Origin: Sedimentisphaerales bacterium
GTDB lineage: Bacteria > Planctomycetota > Phycisphaerae > Sedimentisphaerales > Anaerohalosphaeraceae
Length of the DNA: 64,000 bases
Assembly: GCA_016926155.1 (NCBI GenBank)
Contig: JAFGPC010000219.1
Coordinates: 1-64,000, forward strand
Direction of reading: 5' to 3'
The notes beneath the pieces are model-generated. The model ran no database searches. It was not told where the DNA came from and saw only the letters and a list, made by a program, of their open reading frames with translations. Position 1 is the first letter of the stretch. Each line of letters begins with the position of its first letter. This document shows, one piece after another, positions 43,350 through 52,409 of this stretch. A program made the translations under genes and the position numbers.

Positions 43350-44810
43350 ATGATGAGAAAAACAGCAGTTGTGTTTGGATGGATTTTTTTATCGACATGC
43401 ATTTCCGTTTTCGGACAAGGATATCGGTACAGTAATCCGGCCGATGTATCGGGTGTGGTAGGATCCTCGCGTCAACCTTCCGCCAGCCGGCTCTATTCAA
43501 ATCCAACAACTGAAATAAACTATGGAAACCGCATTGTGACCGGGGATGTAGCAGGTGGAAAACAATTCCAGGGATCTGTCCCTTATTTCTCTTCCTCACG
43601 GTTCAATACAACAATGCAGGATACCGGCTCTCAATCCGTGACTTCTTTTGTTCGTCGTTCGGCGGGCAATCCGTATACCAGTTCGCCCATTCCCAGTCAG
43701 TCGTATTATGATCCGAGGTTAACAGTAAGTTCCTTTTCGCGAGGGGGGCAGTCGGGTTTGCAGGCTCCCCAGGTGATTCCGCAAAGTCGGCCGGGCGATT
43801 ATTCGCTGACCAGCCCCGTGATCCCGGAAGGGGAGTATTATCGACAGGAGCCGGTTAGTACGGTCTCGGCGGAACTGGAGCGAATCATCAATCAACAGCG
43901 AGGAATCCGTAATATCGTTCTGGAATATGAATCTCTCTTGAAGGACAAGGGTGATGCCGAAAACGATGAATTGATTTCACAGTTGCTGGACAAACCGCGT
44001 GAACGATTGTTTGATGAAACAATGAAGCCCGTAGAACCCGATGTGCCTGCAGAGCCACCCTCGCCGGATTTGCGGGAGCAGCGTCGGATCGAGATGATGG
44101 AGCGGGAACTGCTGGCGGCACTCCTGGATACGGAAGAGGAACCTCTCGAACCTCTCGATGTGGATACTTTGCCTGAGCCAACGGAAACGCGGTCGACAGA
44201 ACCTGAGAGGAAAGGACTCACTTCTAGTATTGATACTACATCGACACGTTCTCCTCTAGCCATGGACGAGGAAACGAGGCAACTACTCGAAAGACACGCC
44301 AGGGTGCAGGAGATTCTTGGTGATCATGAGAATTTTGAGAGTCTTGCCAAAGCCAAGTATGAGGGATATTTTGCACAGGCGCAGGATTATCTGAAAGAAG
44401 GAAAATTCTATAAAGCCGCCGACACGTATACGCTGGCGACGATCTGGCGAAGCAATGATGTGGAGGCAAATTTCGGCAAAGCGATCTCTCTGTTTGCAGC
44501 CGGTTCGTATCTTTCCAGTTATTACAGCCTGATCAGGACGATGGACCTGTCGAAAGAACGCGTGCTGGAAAAACACGATTTGTCCGTTTTACTGGGTGGT
44601 CGGGATATATTTGAGGACCGCTTGATCGAACTGGAGAAATGGCAGGATCAGAGCAAATCTCCTGAACTGGCGTTTCTGGTGGCGTACCTGTTTTACCAGG
44701 ATGGTAAAATTGACAGCGCCAAACTGGCTCTGAATCTGGCCAAAGAAAAACTGGGCCAGACTCCAGGCTATATAGCCTTACAGGAAGCCCTGATCTCGGA
44801 TGGAAAATAG
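43350..44810 (+). CDS. Secreted TPR-containing protein of unknown function
   Basis: A 486-residue exported protein. The signal peptide is followed by a ~170-residue Ser/Gln/Tyr-rich low-complexity region, an acidic, Pro-rich middle (residues ~210-300) and a C-terminal TPR-like region (YFAQAQDYLKEGKFYKAADT and following). It could be a periplasmic scaffold. No enzyme motif is visible. A TGGTATACT extended -10 lies at 43333-43341, close to the ATG, and AAGGTG is the likely ribosome site. It is probably co-transcribed with dinG 18 bases downstream. Confidence 0.78.
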   Translation: MMRKTAVVFGWIFLSTCISVFGQGYRYSNPADVSGVVGSSRQPSASRLYSNPTTEINYGNRIVTGDVAGGKQFQGSVPYFSSSRFNTTMQDTGSQSVTSFVRRSAGNPYTSSPIPSQSYYDPRLTVSSFSRGGQSGLQAPQVIPQSRPGDYSLTSPVIPEGEYYRQEPVSTVSAELERIINQQRGIRNIVLEYESLLKDKGDAENDELISQLLDKPRERLFDETMKPVEPDVPAEPPSPDLREQRRIEMMERELLAALLDTEEEPLEPLDVDTLPEPTETRSTEPERKGLTSSIDTTSTRSPLAMDEETRQLLERHARVQEILGDHENFESLAKAKYEGYFAQAQDYLKEGKFYKAADTYTLATIWRSNDVEANFGKAISLFAAGSYLSSYYSLIRTMDLSKERVLEKHDLSVLLGGRDIFEDRLIELEKWQDQSKSPELAFLVAYLFYQDGKIDSAKLALNLAKEKLGQTPGYIALQEALISDGK

Positions 44811-44828
44811 GCAGACAGGGGAGGTGGA

Positions 44829-46823
44829 TTGATATCGTTTCAGGAGCAAGGCCGGCTCGACATCACTCAGATCCTTGGTCAGGAGGGATTGCTGGCTCAT
44901 TCCTTTGCGGGATTTGAAACCCGTTCTCAGCAGGTAGAGATGGCCCAATCAATACAGAGTGCCTTCGAAAAAGGGCGGCATCTGTGTGTTGAGGCGGGAA
45001 CCGGAACGGGAAAGAGCTTTGCCTATCTGCTGGCGGCTGTCGATCAAGTCCAACGCAAGAAAAAAGTCCTCATCAGCACGTATACGATCACCCTTCAACA
45101 GCAACTTATAAATAAAGACATCCCTTTTCTTGGTGAAATGCTGGACCAGCCGTTTTCCGCTTCCCTTGCCAAAGGGCGGAACAATTATCTATGTCTGCGT
45201 CGGATGGAGTATGCCCTGCGGCATTCCAAAGGATTGTTTGATGATGCCTTGTCGGATCTGATGCGGATTGCCGCCTGGGCAAGGGTCACCGAAGACGGTT
45301 CGCTGAGCGATCTGGATTTTGTGCCGAGTCATGATGCCTGGGATGCCGTGATGAGCGAGCACGGCAATTGCCGCGGGCGCAAATGTGAGCACTTCCAGCA
45401 CTGTTTTTACTGGCGGGCCAGGCGGCAGCTCAAGACAGCCGATATCATTGTAGCCAATCATGCACTTTTGTTCAGTGACCTGGCCTTGAAGGAAGATTCG
45501 CCGGGTATCCTGCCACCCTATGATTTTATCGTGATCGACGAAGCACACAATATGGAGCATGTGGCCGAGGAGCACTTCGGGATCAACATCAGCAACTACA
45601 CCTTCACCTATTTGCTTGGGCGGCTGTATAACCCGCGTCGAAAAAAAGGTTTGCTTGCATTTCTACCGGGAGCGGACAGTGCCATCGAGGCGATTAAGGC
45701 ACTGGACAAGGCTTCCAAGCTGTTCTTTACACAGGTGCAGGCATGGTATGAACATGCGGAAAAAGAGACCTTTGGGCGTTGCCGGCCGGGATTTGTCCAG
45801 GATAATATCACTGCACCGGTTCGAGCCCTGCGGGCGGCCCTGAGCAAGCTTTCCAAGCAGACCGAGGATGAGGATGAACGAAGCGAATTCACACGATACA
45901 TCGATCGATGCCGCTCGTTGGAATTGGAGCTGAAGGATTTTCTCGCCCAGCCAAAGGAAACCAGCGTGTACTGGGTGGAGATCGGAGGGGGACGACGCAA
46001 GCGGATCGCCCTGCGCAGTGCGCCGATCGATGTTGGGCCGGATGTGAAACGATGTCTGTTCGACAAATTTGCTTCGGTGGTGACGACCAGTGCGACACTG
46101 AGCTGCGGTGCCGGTCAGGACAAGGAAGGTTTTTCCTTCTTTGCTTCACGGATCGGCCTGGAAGAGTTTGATGCCGTCCGGCTCGGTTCACCGTTTGACT
46201 ATCCCCGGCAGGTGACGCTGTATGTTGAAGCGGATATGCCCGCCCCGACGCACAGCGCTTTTGAGAGGGCGGCGACCGAGAAGATCAAGCAGTATCTGTT
46301 GCAAAGTGACGGCAGAGCGTTTGTGCTGTTTACGAGCTATTCGATGTTGAAAAGCATTGCTAACCGGATCGAGCCGTTTATGGCCGAGCAGGGGATGGAG
46401 TTGCTGTGTCAGGGTGGCGGGGTGGATCGGTCGATATTGCTGGAGCGGTTCAAGGAAGACCATCGCAGTGTACTCTTTGGTACCGACAGCTTCTGGCAGG
46501 GGGTGGACGTGCCGGGGGAAGCGCTGTCAAATGTGATCATTGTGCGTCTGCCGTTCGCCGTGCCGAACCATCCGCTGATCCAGGGACGAATCGAGGCCCT
46601 GCAGGCACGCGGGGAAAATCCGTTCTGGACGTATCAGTTGCCCACGGCGATCATCAAATTCAAGCAGGGCTTCGGCCGGCTGATCCGTAACAAGACCGAT
46701 ACCGGTATCATCGTCGTGCTGGACAGCCGGATCGCCAAACGCAATTACGGCAGGCTGTTTCTTGAGGCGATTCCGCCGTGTTCCGTAGAGGTAGTCAGAG
46801 ACGATGACGGAGGCCAATGGTGA
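44829..46823 (+). CDS. dinG: DinG-type ATP-dependent DNA helicase
   Basis: A 664-residue superfamily 2 helicase related to DinG and XPD, moving 5' to 3' on single-stranded DNA. The Walker A motif is EAGTGTGKSFAYL, the DEAH box is VIDEAHNMEH, and motif VI is KQGFGRLIRNKTD. An Fe-S cluster is suggested by Cys residues in the insert between them (NYLCLRR and CRGRKCEHFQHC). The start is probably TTG at 44829, preceded by GGGGAGGTGG; no ATG fits. It overlaps the next gene by 7 bases. Confidence 0.92.
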   Translation: MISFQEQGRLDITQILGQEGLLAHSFAGFETRSQQVEMAQSIQSAFEKGRHLCVEAGTGTGKSFAYLLAAVDQVQRKKKVLISTYTITLQQQLINKDIPFLGEMLDQPFSASLAKGRNNYLCLRRMEYALRHSKGLFDDALSDLMRIAAWARVTEDGSLSDLDFVPSHDAWDAVMSEHGNCRGRKCEHFQHCFYWRARRQLKTADIIVANHALLFSDLALKEDSPGILPPYDFIVIDEAHNMEHVAEEHFGINISNYTFTYLLGRLYNPRRKKGLLAFLPGADSAIEAIKALDKASKLFFTQVQAWYEHAEKETFGRCRPGFVQDNITAPVRALRAALSKLSKQTEDEDERSEFTRYIDRCRSLELELKDFLAQPKETSVYWVEIGGGRRKRIALRSAPIDVGPDVKRCLFDKFASVVTTSATLSCGAGQDKEGFSFFASRIGLEEFDAVRLGSPFDYPRQVTLYVEADMPAPTHSAFERAATEKIKQYLLQSDGRAFVLFTSYSMLKSIANRIEPFMAEQGMELLCQGGGVDRSILLERFKEDHRSVLFGTDSFWQGVDVPGEALSNVIIVRLPFAVPNHPLIQGRIEALQARGENPFWTYQLPTAIIKFKQGFGRLIRNKTDTGIIVVLDSRIAKRNYGRLFLEAIPPCSVEVVRDDDGGQW

Positions 46824-47470
46824 ATCGGATGTTGGATGTAACCTTGCGGGCTGTGGGAGTTGTTCTGTTTCTGGCTGTTTCCGTAGGGCTGATCGTCCAA
46901 ATTTTTCGTGTTCGTGATCCGGAGAGAGTTGAATCTCAATCTCATTCCAATGAGCCGATGCAGACCCGTGTGCATGTGCCGCTGGATGCGGTTGCCGACG
47001 CCTTTGATGCATTTCAAGTCGAACATAATGGGCAGTTTCCGGTCTGTCTTGGAGAGATCTTCGGCCAATACACGATCGAGCCGGAGTATGTATATCGCGG
47101 GGAGGATCTGCATGCATCCGGTCCTGCCGGGATGATCTTGGTGTATGAAAAACAACCAGGATCGGATGGGACAAGAAAAGTGCTGTTTGTGGGTAAGGTC
47201 AAGGGATATTTTGTCGATGATCGGCCGGTCACCAGGGCCGAATTCGAGAGGGTGTGGAAGGAGATGGTCAATACGTACGATCCGGAGAAGCGGATGATTA
47301 CTGATGATTCGATCATGATTCTCGATCCGCAAACCCGTCTCTGGAGGAGCAGAATCTATACCGAACCGGCCCGGATCCGTATCCTGGCATCCGATGAATT
47401 CGAACAGGCCATCAAACGCGACAACCAACTCCGGCGGGAAAACAATCTGCCACAAAAACCGATCTTGTGA
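46817..47470 (+). CDS. Single-pass membrane protein with pseudopilin-like body
   Basis: A 217-residue protein with one N-terminal membrane segment (AVGVVLFLAVSVGLIVQIFRV). The following ~60 residues (DAVADAFDAFQVEHNGQFPV) recall the helix-to-globular junction of GspG-like pseudopilins, but no prepilin leader is present. The rest is not recognised. The ATG at 46817 overlaps dinG by 7 bases, so they are coupled. It is convergent with the prepilin-like gene at 47474. Function is unknown. Confidence 0.75.
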   Translation: MVNRMLDVTLRAVGVVLFLAVSVGLIVQIFRVRDPERVESQSHSNEPMQTRVHVPLDAVADAFDAFQVEHNGQFPVCLGEIFGQYTIEPEYVYRGEDLHASGPAGMILVYEKQPGSDGTRKVLFVGKVKGYFVDDRPVTRAEFERVWKEMVNTYDPEKRMITDDSIMILDPQTRLWRSRIYTEPARIRILASDEFEQAIKRDNQLRRENNLPQKPIL

Positions 47471-47473
47471 TGA

Positions 47474-48367
47474 TCAAATTTGCAGTTCAGGGGGAATCTT
47501 GGTGGGAATATAGGCCCGTTTGAACCAGTCGTAATCCTGTGGTTCATCAGCGGGGATCATGTATTCTTTGACATTGTATGTGGCCATCTTAAAGGTGCTT
47601 TCCTCAAGCCATCCGTGCAATTCCGTATGCCCATCGGCAAAACTCAATGTCGATTTGTCATGATGCAAGACAGCAAACGGATCTCCCCACGTGCTTCGAT
47701 AGTTTAAAAACATGTTCCAAGTATTGCCATTGTACCCATAACTGTCGGTTTCCTCGATGAAAACGATTTTCTGTGCGGGATTAATGATCTCACTTGTTTT
47801 ATACACGGTTACCAAATATTCCCCTGTATTCCGGCCTGTTTCTGCGGACATGTAGCCATTTAATACAGCCCCCAGAGAATAGGTACGATATCCTCCTTTT
47901 TCTCCCCAACCTTGCTGCATTATATAAGAATTAATAGGAGGTCCAAGAAAACGTTGATCTTCCGGACAATGGTAGACCTTGGGATTTTCAATATAGCTCC
48001 ATAGTCCGCCGACCTGGAAACCGCGAATCTCATCTTCCAGTACATCATTTCTTGCATTGCCGTTTTCATCGTGAGGTCGGCCGACAAAGTTCCACATGAG
48101 CCGGGTAGTTGTCGGTGCCTGAGTGGGATAATATTGAGTTTGATAGCCTGTCGTGTTATATGCGGAAGAGCCGATCAGTTTATCATCGTTATCTCCCGCA
48201 TAGGCCAGCCAGGCGCGGGTCATCAGGCGAGAGTTAACCATACATACGGTTGCCTTACTGTGCTGTCTTGCCTGCCCGGTCATGGGATACAGAATCATAA
48301 GCGCAAATAGTACCAGGACTATGACAAGAACCGCATCCAAAACAGGAATCGATTTTCGACGAATCAC
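47474..48367 (-). CDS. Prepilin-like protein without the canonical leader
   Basis: A 297-residue protein of the planctomycete pseudopilin-like type. The N-terminal helix (VLDAVLVIVLVLFALMILYP) lacks the FTLIELLVV motif with its Glu at position 5, but the next part (CMVNSRLMTRAWLAYAGDND) and the SLSFADGHTELHGWL segment near the end match the family body. The start is a GTG at 48367, with AAGGAG 9 bases upstream; the open frame runs 87 codons further, through the promoter, and is not used. It may be anchored and not polymerised. Confidence 0.8.
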   Translation of the reverse strand: MIRRKSIPVLDAVLVIVLVLFALMILYPMTGQARQHSKATVCMVNSRLMTRAWLAYAGDNDDKLIGSSAYNTTGYQTQYYPTQAPTTTRLMWNFVGRPHDENGNARNDVLEDEIRGFQVGGLWSYIENPKVYHCPEDQRFLGPPINSYIMQQGWGEKGGYRTYSLGAVLNGYMSAETGRNTGEYLVTVYKTSEIINPAQKIVFIEETDSYGYNGNTWNMFLNYRSTWGDPFAVLHHDKSTLSFADGHTELHGWLEESTFKMATYNVKEYMIPADEPQDYDWFKRAYIPTKIPPELQI

Positions 48368-48446
48368 TTCAGGATACTCCTTTCCGGCTTTCTCGGATAA
48401 TGGTTCCTCCCTGTCTGGAATTGTGAATCTACCGAACCTAAACCTT

Positions 48447-48475
48447 ATTATAGCAGTATAGTCCACTTTCCTCAA
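48447..48475 (-). promoter_or_regulatory. Sigma-70-type promoter for the 47474 gene
   Basis: On the minus strand TTGAGG (48475-48470), a 17-base spacer and TATAAT (48452-48447), about 80 bases before the GTG start. It supports the shorter start for that gene. Confidence 0.7.
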
Positions 48476-48497
48476 GGCGCTCGGTTTGAGTTTTTGT

Positions 48498-48525
48498 TTG
48501 ACTGATGGTCTGATTTGAGTACACT
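48498..48525 (+). promoter_or_regulatory. Promoter for the etf-acyl-CoA dehydrogenase genes
   Basis: TTGACT (48498-48503), a 16-base spacer and TACACT (48520-48525), about 57 bases upstream of the etfB start. It is divergent from the promoter at 48447-48475. Confidence 0.6.
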
Positions 48526-48582
48526 TGGCCAACTTTGGACAGGGTAATAAAATGGTGTTGCAATAGTCAGGGAGGCAGTTCA

Positions 48583-49440
48583 GTGTCGTATAAATGTGTG
48601 GTGCTTGTGAAGCAAGTGCCTGATACAAAACGAATTACGGGCCAGGCGATGAACGCCGACGGTACGGTAAACCGGGCGGCACTTCCGGCGATTTTTAACC
48701 CGGAAGACCTCAATGCGCTCGAATTGGCGCTGCAGATCAAGGACCGTTTCGGCGGACATGTAACGGTGATGACGATGGGGCTGCCGGCGGCCAGTGAGGT
48801 ATTGCGCCAGGCCTTGTATCGCGGAGCCGATGAGGCGATCTTGATTACAGACCGTCGATGTGCCGCAAGTGATACGCTGGCAACAAGTTACATTCTAAAC
48901 TGTGCCGTGCGCAAGCTGGATTATGATATCGTTTTGTGCGGTCGTCAGGCGATTGACGGCGATACGGCACAGGTTGGACCTCAGGCTGCTGAAAAATTGG
49001 GGATCGCCCAGATTACCTATGTGGAAGAATTACTCGACCTGAAAGGTGATATGATTACGGCCAAACGGAACATCGGGAACGGTTGGCAGGAAGTCCGGGC
49101 TAAACTGCCGATCTTGCTGACGGTCATCGATGAGGCCAATGAGCCGCGTGTTGCCTCAGCCAAACGAATGATGAAATACAAAAAAGCACGTACACCCGCC
49201 GAATTAGCAGACAAGTCGGGCACGAAAATCCTGGAAGAGAAGGGGCTGCTGATCAAGCAGTGGGATCTGGATTTTCTGGATGCGGACCTGAGATGGTGCG
49301 GGCGGGACGGCTCGCCGACCAAAGTGCATCGAATCCAAAGCGTTGTATTAACAGCCAAAGAGACCAAGGATGTTGTGCCGACGCAGGAGGCTCTCAACGC
49401 CATGGTGCATGAGCTGATCGTGGATCATACGATAGGGTAA
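48583..49440 (+). CDS. etfB: Electron transfer flavoprotein, beta subunit (bifurcating type)
   Basis: A 285-residue EtfB. The signature GRQAIDGDTAQVGP (residues 120-133) is the form found in bifurcating Etf proteins of anaerobes, where the beta subunit binds a second FAD and NADH; classical EtfB has an AMP-binding version. The GTG at 48583 follows GGGAGG. It lies in front of etfA and an acyl-CoA dehydrogenase gene. The complex could couple NADH oxidation to reduction of both an enoyl-CoA and ferredoxin. That would supply low-potential electrons for the many Fe-S enzymes encoded in this window. Confidence 0.92.
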   Translation: MSYKCVVLVKQVPDTKRITGQAMNADGTVNRAALPAIFNPEDLNALELALQIKDRFGGHVTVMTMGLPAASEVLRQALYRGADEAILITDRRCAASDTLATSYILNCAVRKLDYDIVLCGRQAIDGDTAQVGPQAAEKLGIAQITYVEELLDLKGDMITAKRNIGNGWQEVRAKLPILLTVIDEANEPRVASAKRMMKYKKARTPAELADKSGTKILEEKGLLIKQWDLDFLDADLRWCGRDGSPTKVHRIQSVVLTAKETKDVVPTQEALNAMVHELIVDHTIG

Positions 49441-49479
49441 ATAACAGTCCATGTCGGATGTAAGATAAGGGATTGAAGA

Positions 49480-50508
49480 ATGATCGAAGTGAACACGGCA
49501 GGAGAAGTATGGGTTTTTGCCGAGCAGCATGCCGGTACGCTGGAGGATACGCCGATTGAACTGATGAGCAAGGGCCGCGAATTGGCCGATATCCTGAAAG
49601 TGCCTTTGGCGGCAGTCATGTTGGGCGACTCGTGTCGGGATTTGGTCGACCTTCTGGCACATTATGGAGCCGACAAGGTCTACCTGGCGGAGCATCCGCT
49701 GCTGGAGCATTACCAGGCTACTTCCTATGCCAAAGTTATCAATGACCTGATTCATAAACACAAGCCGCAGATTGTATTGTACGGGGCGACGCCATGTGGG
49801 CGGGATCTGGCGCCGCGGGTGGCCAGCGCTGTCAAGGCCGGTTTAACGGCCGATTGTACGGATCTGCAGATTGGGAATCATGAGGTGACCAAGACCGGCA
49901 AGGTTTACGAGAATCTGCTGTTCCAGATTCGTCCGGCGTTCGGCGGCAATATCATCGCGACGATCATCAATTTTGACCGCTGGCCGCAGATGGCGACAGT
50001 GCGGGAAGGTGTGATGCCGATGCCCGAGCCGGATACCCATCGCAAAGCCAAGGTAATTAAAGAGAAGGTAACCCTGTCGCAGGAAGACCTTGCGCTGGAA
50101 ATTCTTCGCCAGCAACGACAGGAAAGAAAGGTCAACCTGAAGGCTTCGCGGATCATTGTGGCCGGGGGTGCCGGGGTGGGCAGCAGGGAGAATTTCAAGC
50201 AGATCTGGGATCTGGCGCATTGTCTGGGCGGGGCGCCCGGGGCGACGCGAGCGGCGGTGGATCTGGGCTTTATCGACCGGGACCACCAGGTGGGGCAGAC
50301 AGGAACGACGGTTCGGCCGAGTCTCTATATTGCTGCAGGAATCAGCGGCGCCATTCAGCACCAGGCGGGGATGAGCGAAAGCCAGAAGATTATTGCGATT
50401 AACAATGATCCCGATGCGCCGATTTTTAATATCGCCCATTATAAAATTCTCGGCGACTTAAACGAGGTGGTTCCGAAGATGATCAAGGCCATCAAGGAAA
50501 AAGTGTGA
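49480..50508 (+). CDS. etfA: Electron transfer flavoprotein, alpha subunit
   Basis: A 342-residue EtfA. The C-terminal FAD-binding domain is clear: VAGGAGVGSRENF, GQTGTTVRPSLYIAAGISGA and IAINNDPDAPIFNIA. Length is normal. No extra N-terminal ferredoxin domain of the kind seen in some clostridial EtfA proteins is present. AAGGG precedes the ATG by 8 bases. It works as a heterodimer with the etfB product and probably docks with the dehydrogenase encoded 75 bases downstream. Confidence 0.95.
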   Translation: MIEVNTAGEVWVFAEQHAGTLEDTPIELMSKGRELADILKVPLAAVMLGDSCRDLVDLLAHYGADKVYLAEHPLLEHYQATSYAKVINDLIHKHKPQIVLYGATPCGRDLAPRVASAVKAGLTADCTDLQIGNHEVTKTGKVYENLLFQIRPAFGGNIIATIINFDRWPQMATVREGVMPMPEPDTHRKAKVIKEKVTLSQEDLALEILRQQRQERKVNLKASRIIVAGGAGVGSRENFKQIWDLAHCLGGAPGATRAAVDLGFIDRDHQVGQTGTTVRPSLYIAAGISGAIQHQAGMSESQKIIAINNDPDAPIFNIAHYKILGDLNEVVPKMIKAIKEKV

Positions 50509-50582
50509 TGAAGATGGATCGGTTCTTAAACAGTAAACTCAGCGCCGAACAAACTTAATACTAAATGCCAAGGACGAGTAAG

Positions 50583-52385
50583 ATGGCTAATTTTTACAGA
50601 GACAATGAAGACATTCGTTTTTTGCTGGATCATATGAATCTGGCGGATATTGCCGAATTGCAGGAAGAAGGATTTCGGTTTACGAAGGATGCGGATTACG
50701 CTCCAGCCGATGCCAAAGAAGCGATTCAAAACTACAAGATGGTGCTGGATGCAGTGGGCCAGCTCAGCGGTGATTTTATCGATCCGCGCAGCGAAGAGAT
50801 CGATCAGGAAGGAAATACACTCCATCCCGATGGATCGGTTTGTTATGCCAAAGGCATCGCCGAATCACTGGATGCCCTGGCCAAGGCGGATGTCATGGGA
50901 GCTACTCTGCCGCATCGGTTTGGAGGGCTGAATTTCCCGAACCTGATCTATACGGCAGCAACCGAGATGGTCTCACGCGCGGATGCGCCGTTAATGAATA
51001 TTTTTGGCCTGCAGGGTATTGCCGAGACGATCAATGCCTTCGCATCCGAAGAGATCAAGCAAAAGTATCTGCCGCCGTTTTCAGCAGGGACGGTGACCGG
51101 GGCAATGGTGCTGACCGAGCCGGATGCCGGTTCGGACCTGCAGGCATGCAAGGTGCGGGCCTTCCAGGATGACGACGGAAACTGGTATCTGCACGGTGTC
51201 AAGCGATTTATCACGAACGGATGCGGCGAAGTGTTGCTGGTGATGGCACGGAGTGAGCCGGACCGCAGCGGGGGGCTTGGATTGAGCCTGTTTGTTTGTG
51301 ATCGCGGGCCGACAGTGCATGTGCGGCGTCTGGAAGACAAGCTGGGGATTCATGGTTCGCCGACATGTGAGTTGTTCTTTGATAATACGCCGTGCGAGTT
51401 GATTGGGGAACGACAGCGAGGTTTGGTGACGTATGTGATGGCACTGATGAACGGTGCTCGAATCGGGATTGCGGCACAGTCTATGGGGATCGCCGAAGCG
51501 ACGTATCGCGTAGCCCGGGATTATGCGGCCAGCCGGGAACAATTCGGCATGCCGATTGAAAAGCTGCCGGCCGTCCGTGACATGGTTATCGAAATGAAGA
51601 TCGCGATCGAGGCCGGGCGGGCCCTGCTGTATGAGACATGTCGAGCGGTAGATACTGAGGTAGGTGTGCTCAAGAAAATGGAACACGGCGTGGAGGATAA
51701 GGCCGAAGCAAAAGAGCTTAAGAATCTATCCCGTAAATACAAGCGGCTAACAGCCATGCTGACTCCGATGAGCAAGTACTATTGCTCGGAGATGTGCAAT
51801 TCAGTTGCCTATGATGCCATTCAGGTCTTGGGCGGCAGCGGTTATATGAAGGATTATCCGTGCGAGCGCTATGCCCGTGATGCGCGGATTACGACCATTT
51901 ACGAAGGCACCAGCCAGTTGCAGGTTGTCGCAGCGGTGCGGGGCGTCTGCGGGGGAACCGCTGAGAAATATCTAGTCGATCTGGCCGAAAAGGAATATGA
52001 CGGTGGTCTTGAGAACCTGCTGGGCATTCTGGCTCAAGGTACAGAACAACTGCTCAAGGCGGTGGCGTTTGTTAAAAATGCCGGTGTGGATTACATGGAT
52101 CTATACGGTCGGGATCTGGTGGATATTGCGATTGAATTGATTGTTGGTTATTTGTTCTGCGATCAGGCAAGCACAAAGGTGGACATGCAGACGGCTTTGG
52201 CCGATGGGGCGGACAACGGACAGAAAATGATTTCCATGAAAGAACGCAAAGCTCTGATCACTCGCCGTTTCATCACTAAAAACGCGTCGAAAATCACCGC
52301 TCGAGTAGAACGAATCTGTAGTGGTGACAAATCGACGTTTCGGGAATACGAGGCTTTGGTCGGGCCTTCTCTACAAGAGGCCTGA
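50583..52385 (+). CDS. Acyl-CoA dehydrogenase, long form
   Basis: A 600-residue acyl-CoA dehydrogenase, about 200 residues longer than short-chain enzymes such as butyryl-CoA dehydrogenase (~380). The core shows VLTEPDAGSDLQACK, the FAD-binding KRFITNG, GASREQFG-like AASREQFGMPI, and catalytic Glu in TTIYEGTSQLQ. The extra ~150 C-terminal residues form the helical extension of the 600-residue subfamily. Together with etfBA upstream it likely reduces or oxidises a specific acyl-CoA with bifurcating Etf as partner. The ATG at 50583 has a weak purine-rich site; an in-frame ATG at 50565 is less likely. Confidence 0.93.
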   Translation: MANFYRDNEDIRFLLDHMNLADIAELQEEGFRFTKDADYAPADAKEAIQNYKMVLDAVGQLSGDFIDPRSEEIDQEGNTLHPDGSVCYAKGIAESLDALAKADVMGATLPHRFGGLNFPNLIYTAATEMVSRADAPLMNIFGLQGIAETINAFASEEIKQKYLPPFSAGTVTGAMVLTEPDAGSDLQACKVRAFQDDDGNWYLHGVKRFITNGCGEVLLVMARSEPDRSGGLGLSLFVCDRGPTVHVRRLEDKLGIHGSPTCELFFDNTPCELIGERQRGLVTYVMALMNGARIGIAAQSMGIAEATYRVARDYAASREQFGMPIEKLPAVRDMVIEMKIAIEAGRALLYETCRAVDTEVGVLKKMEHGVEDKAEAKELKNLSRKYKRLTAMLTPMSKYYCSEMCNSVAYDAIQVLGGSGYMKDYPCERYARDARITTIYEGTSQLQVVAAVRGVCGGTAEKYLVDLAEKEYDGGLENLLGILAQGTEQLLKAVAFVKNAGVDYMDLYGRDLVDIAIELIVGYLFCDQASTKVDMQTALADGADNGQKMISMKERKALITRRFITKNASKITARVERICSGDKSTFREYEALVGPSLQEA

Positions 52386-52409
52386 TTTGTCCGATTGGGA
52401 GAACCGTTT

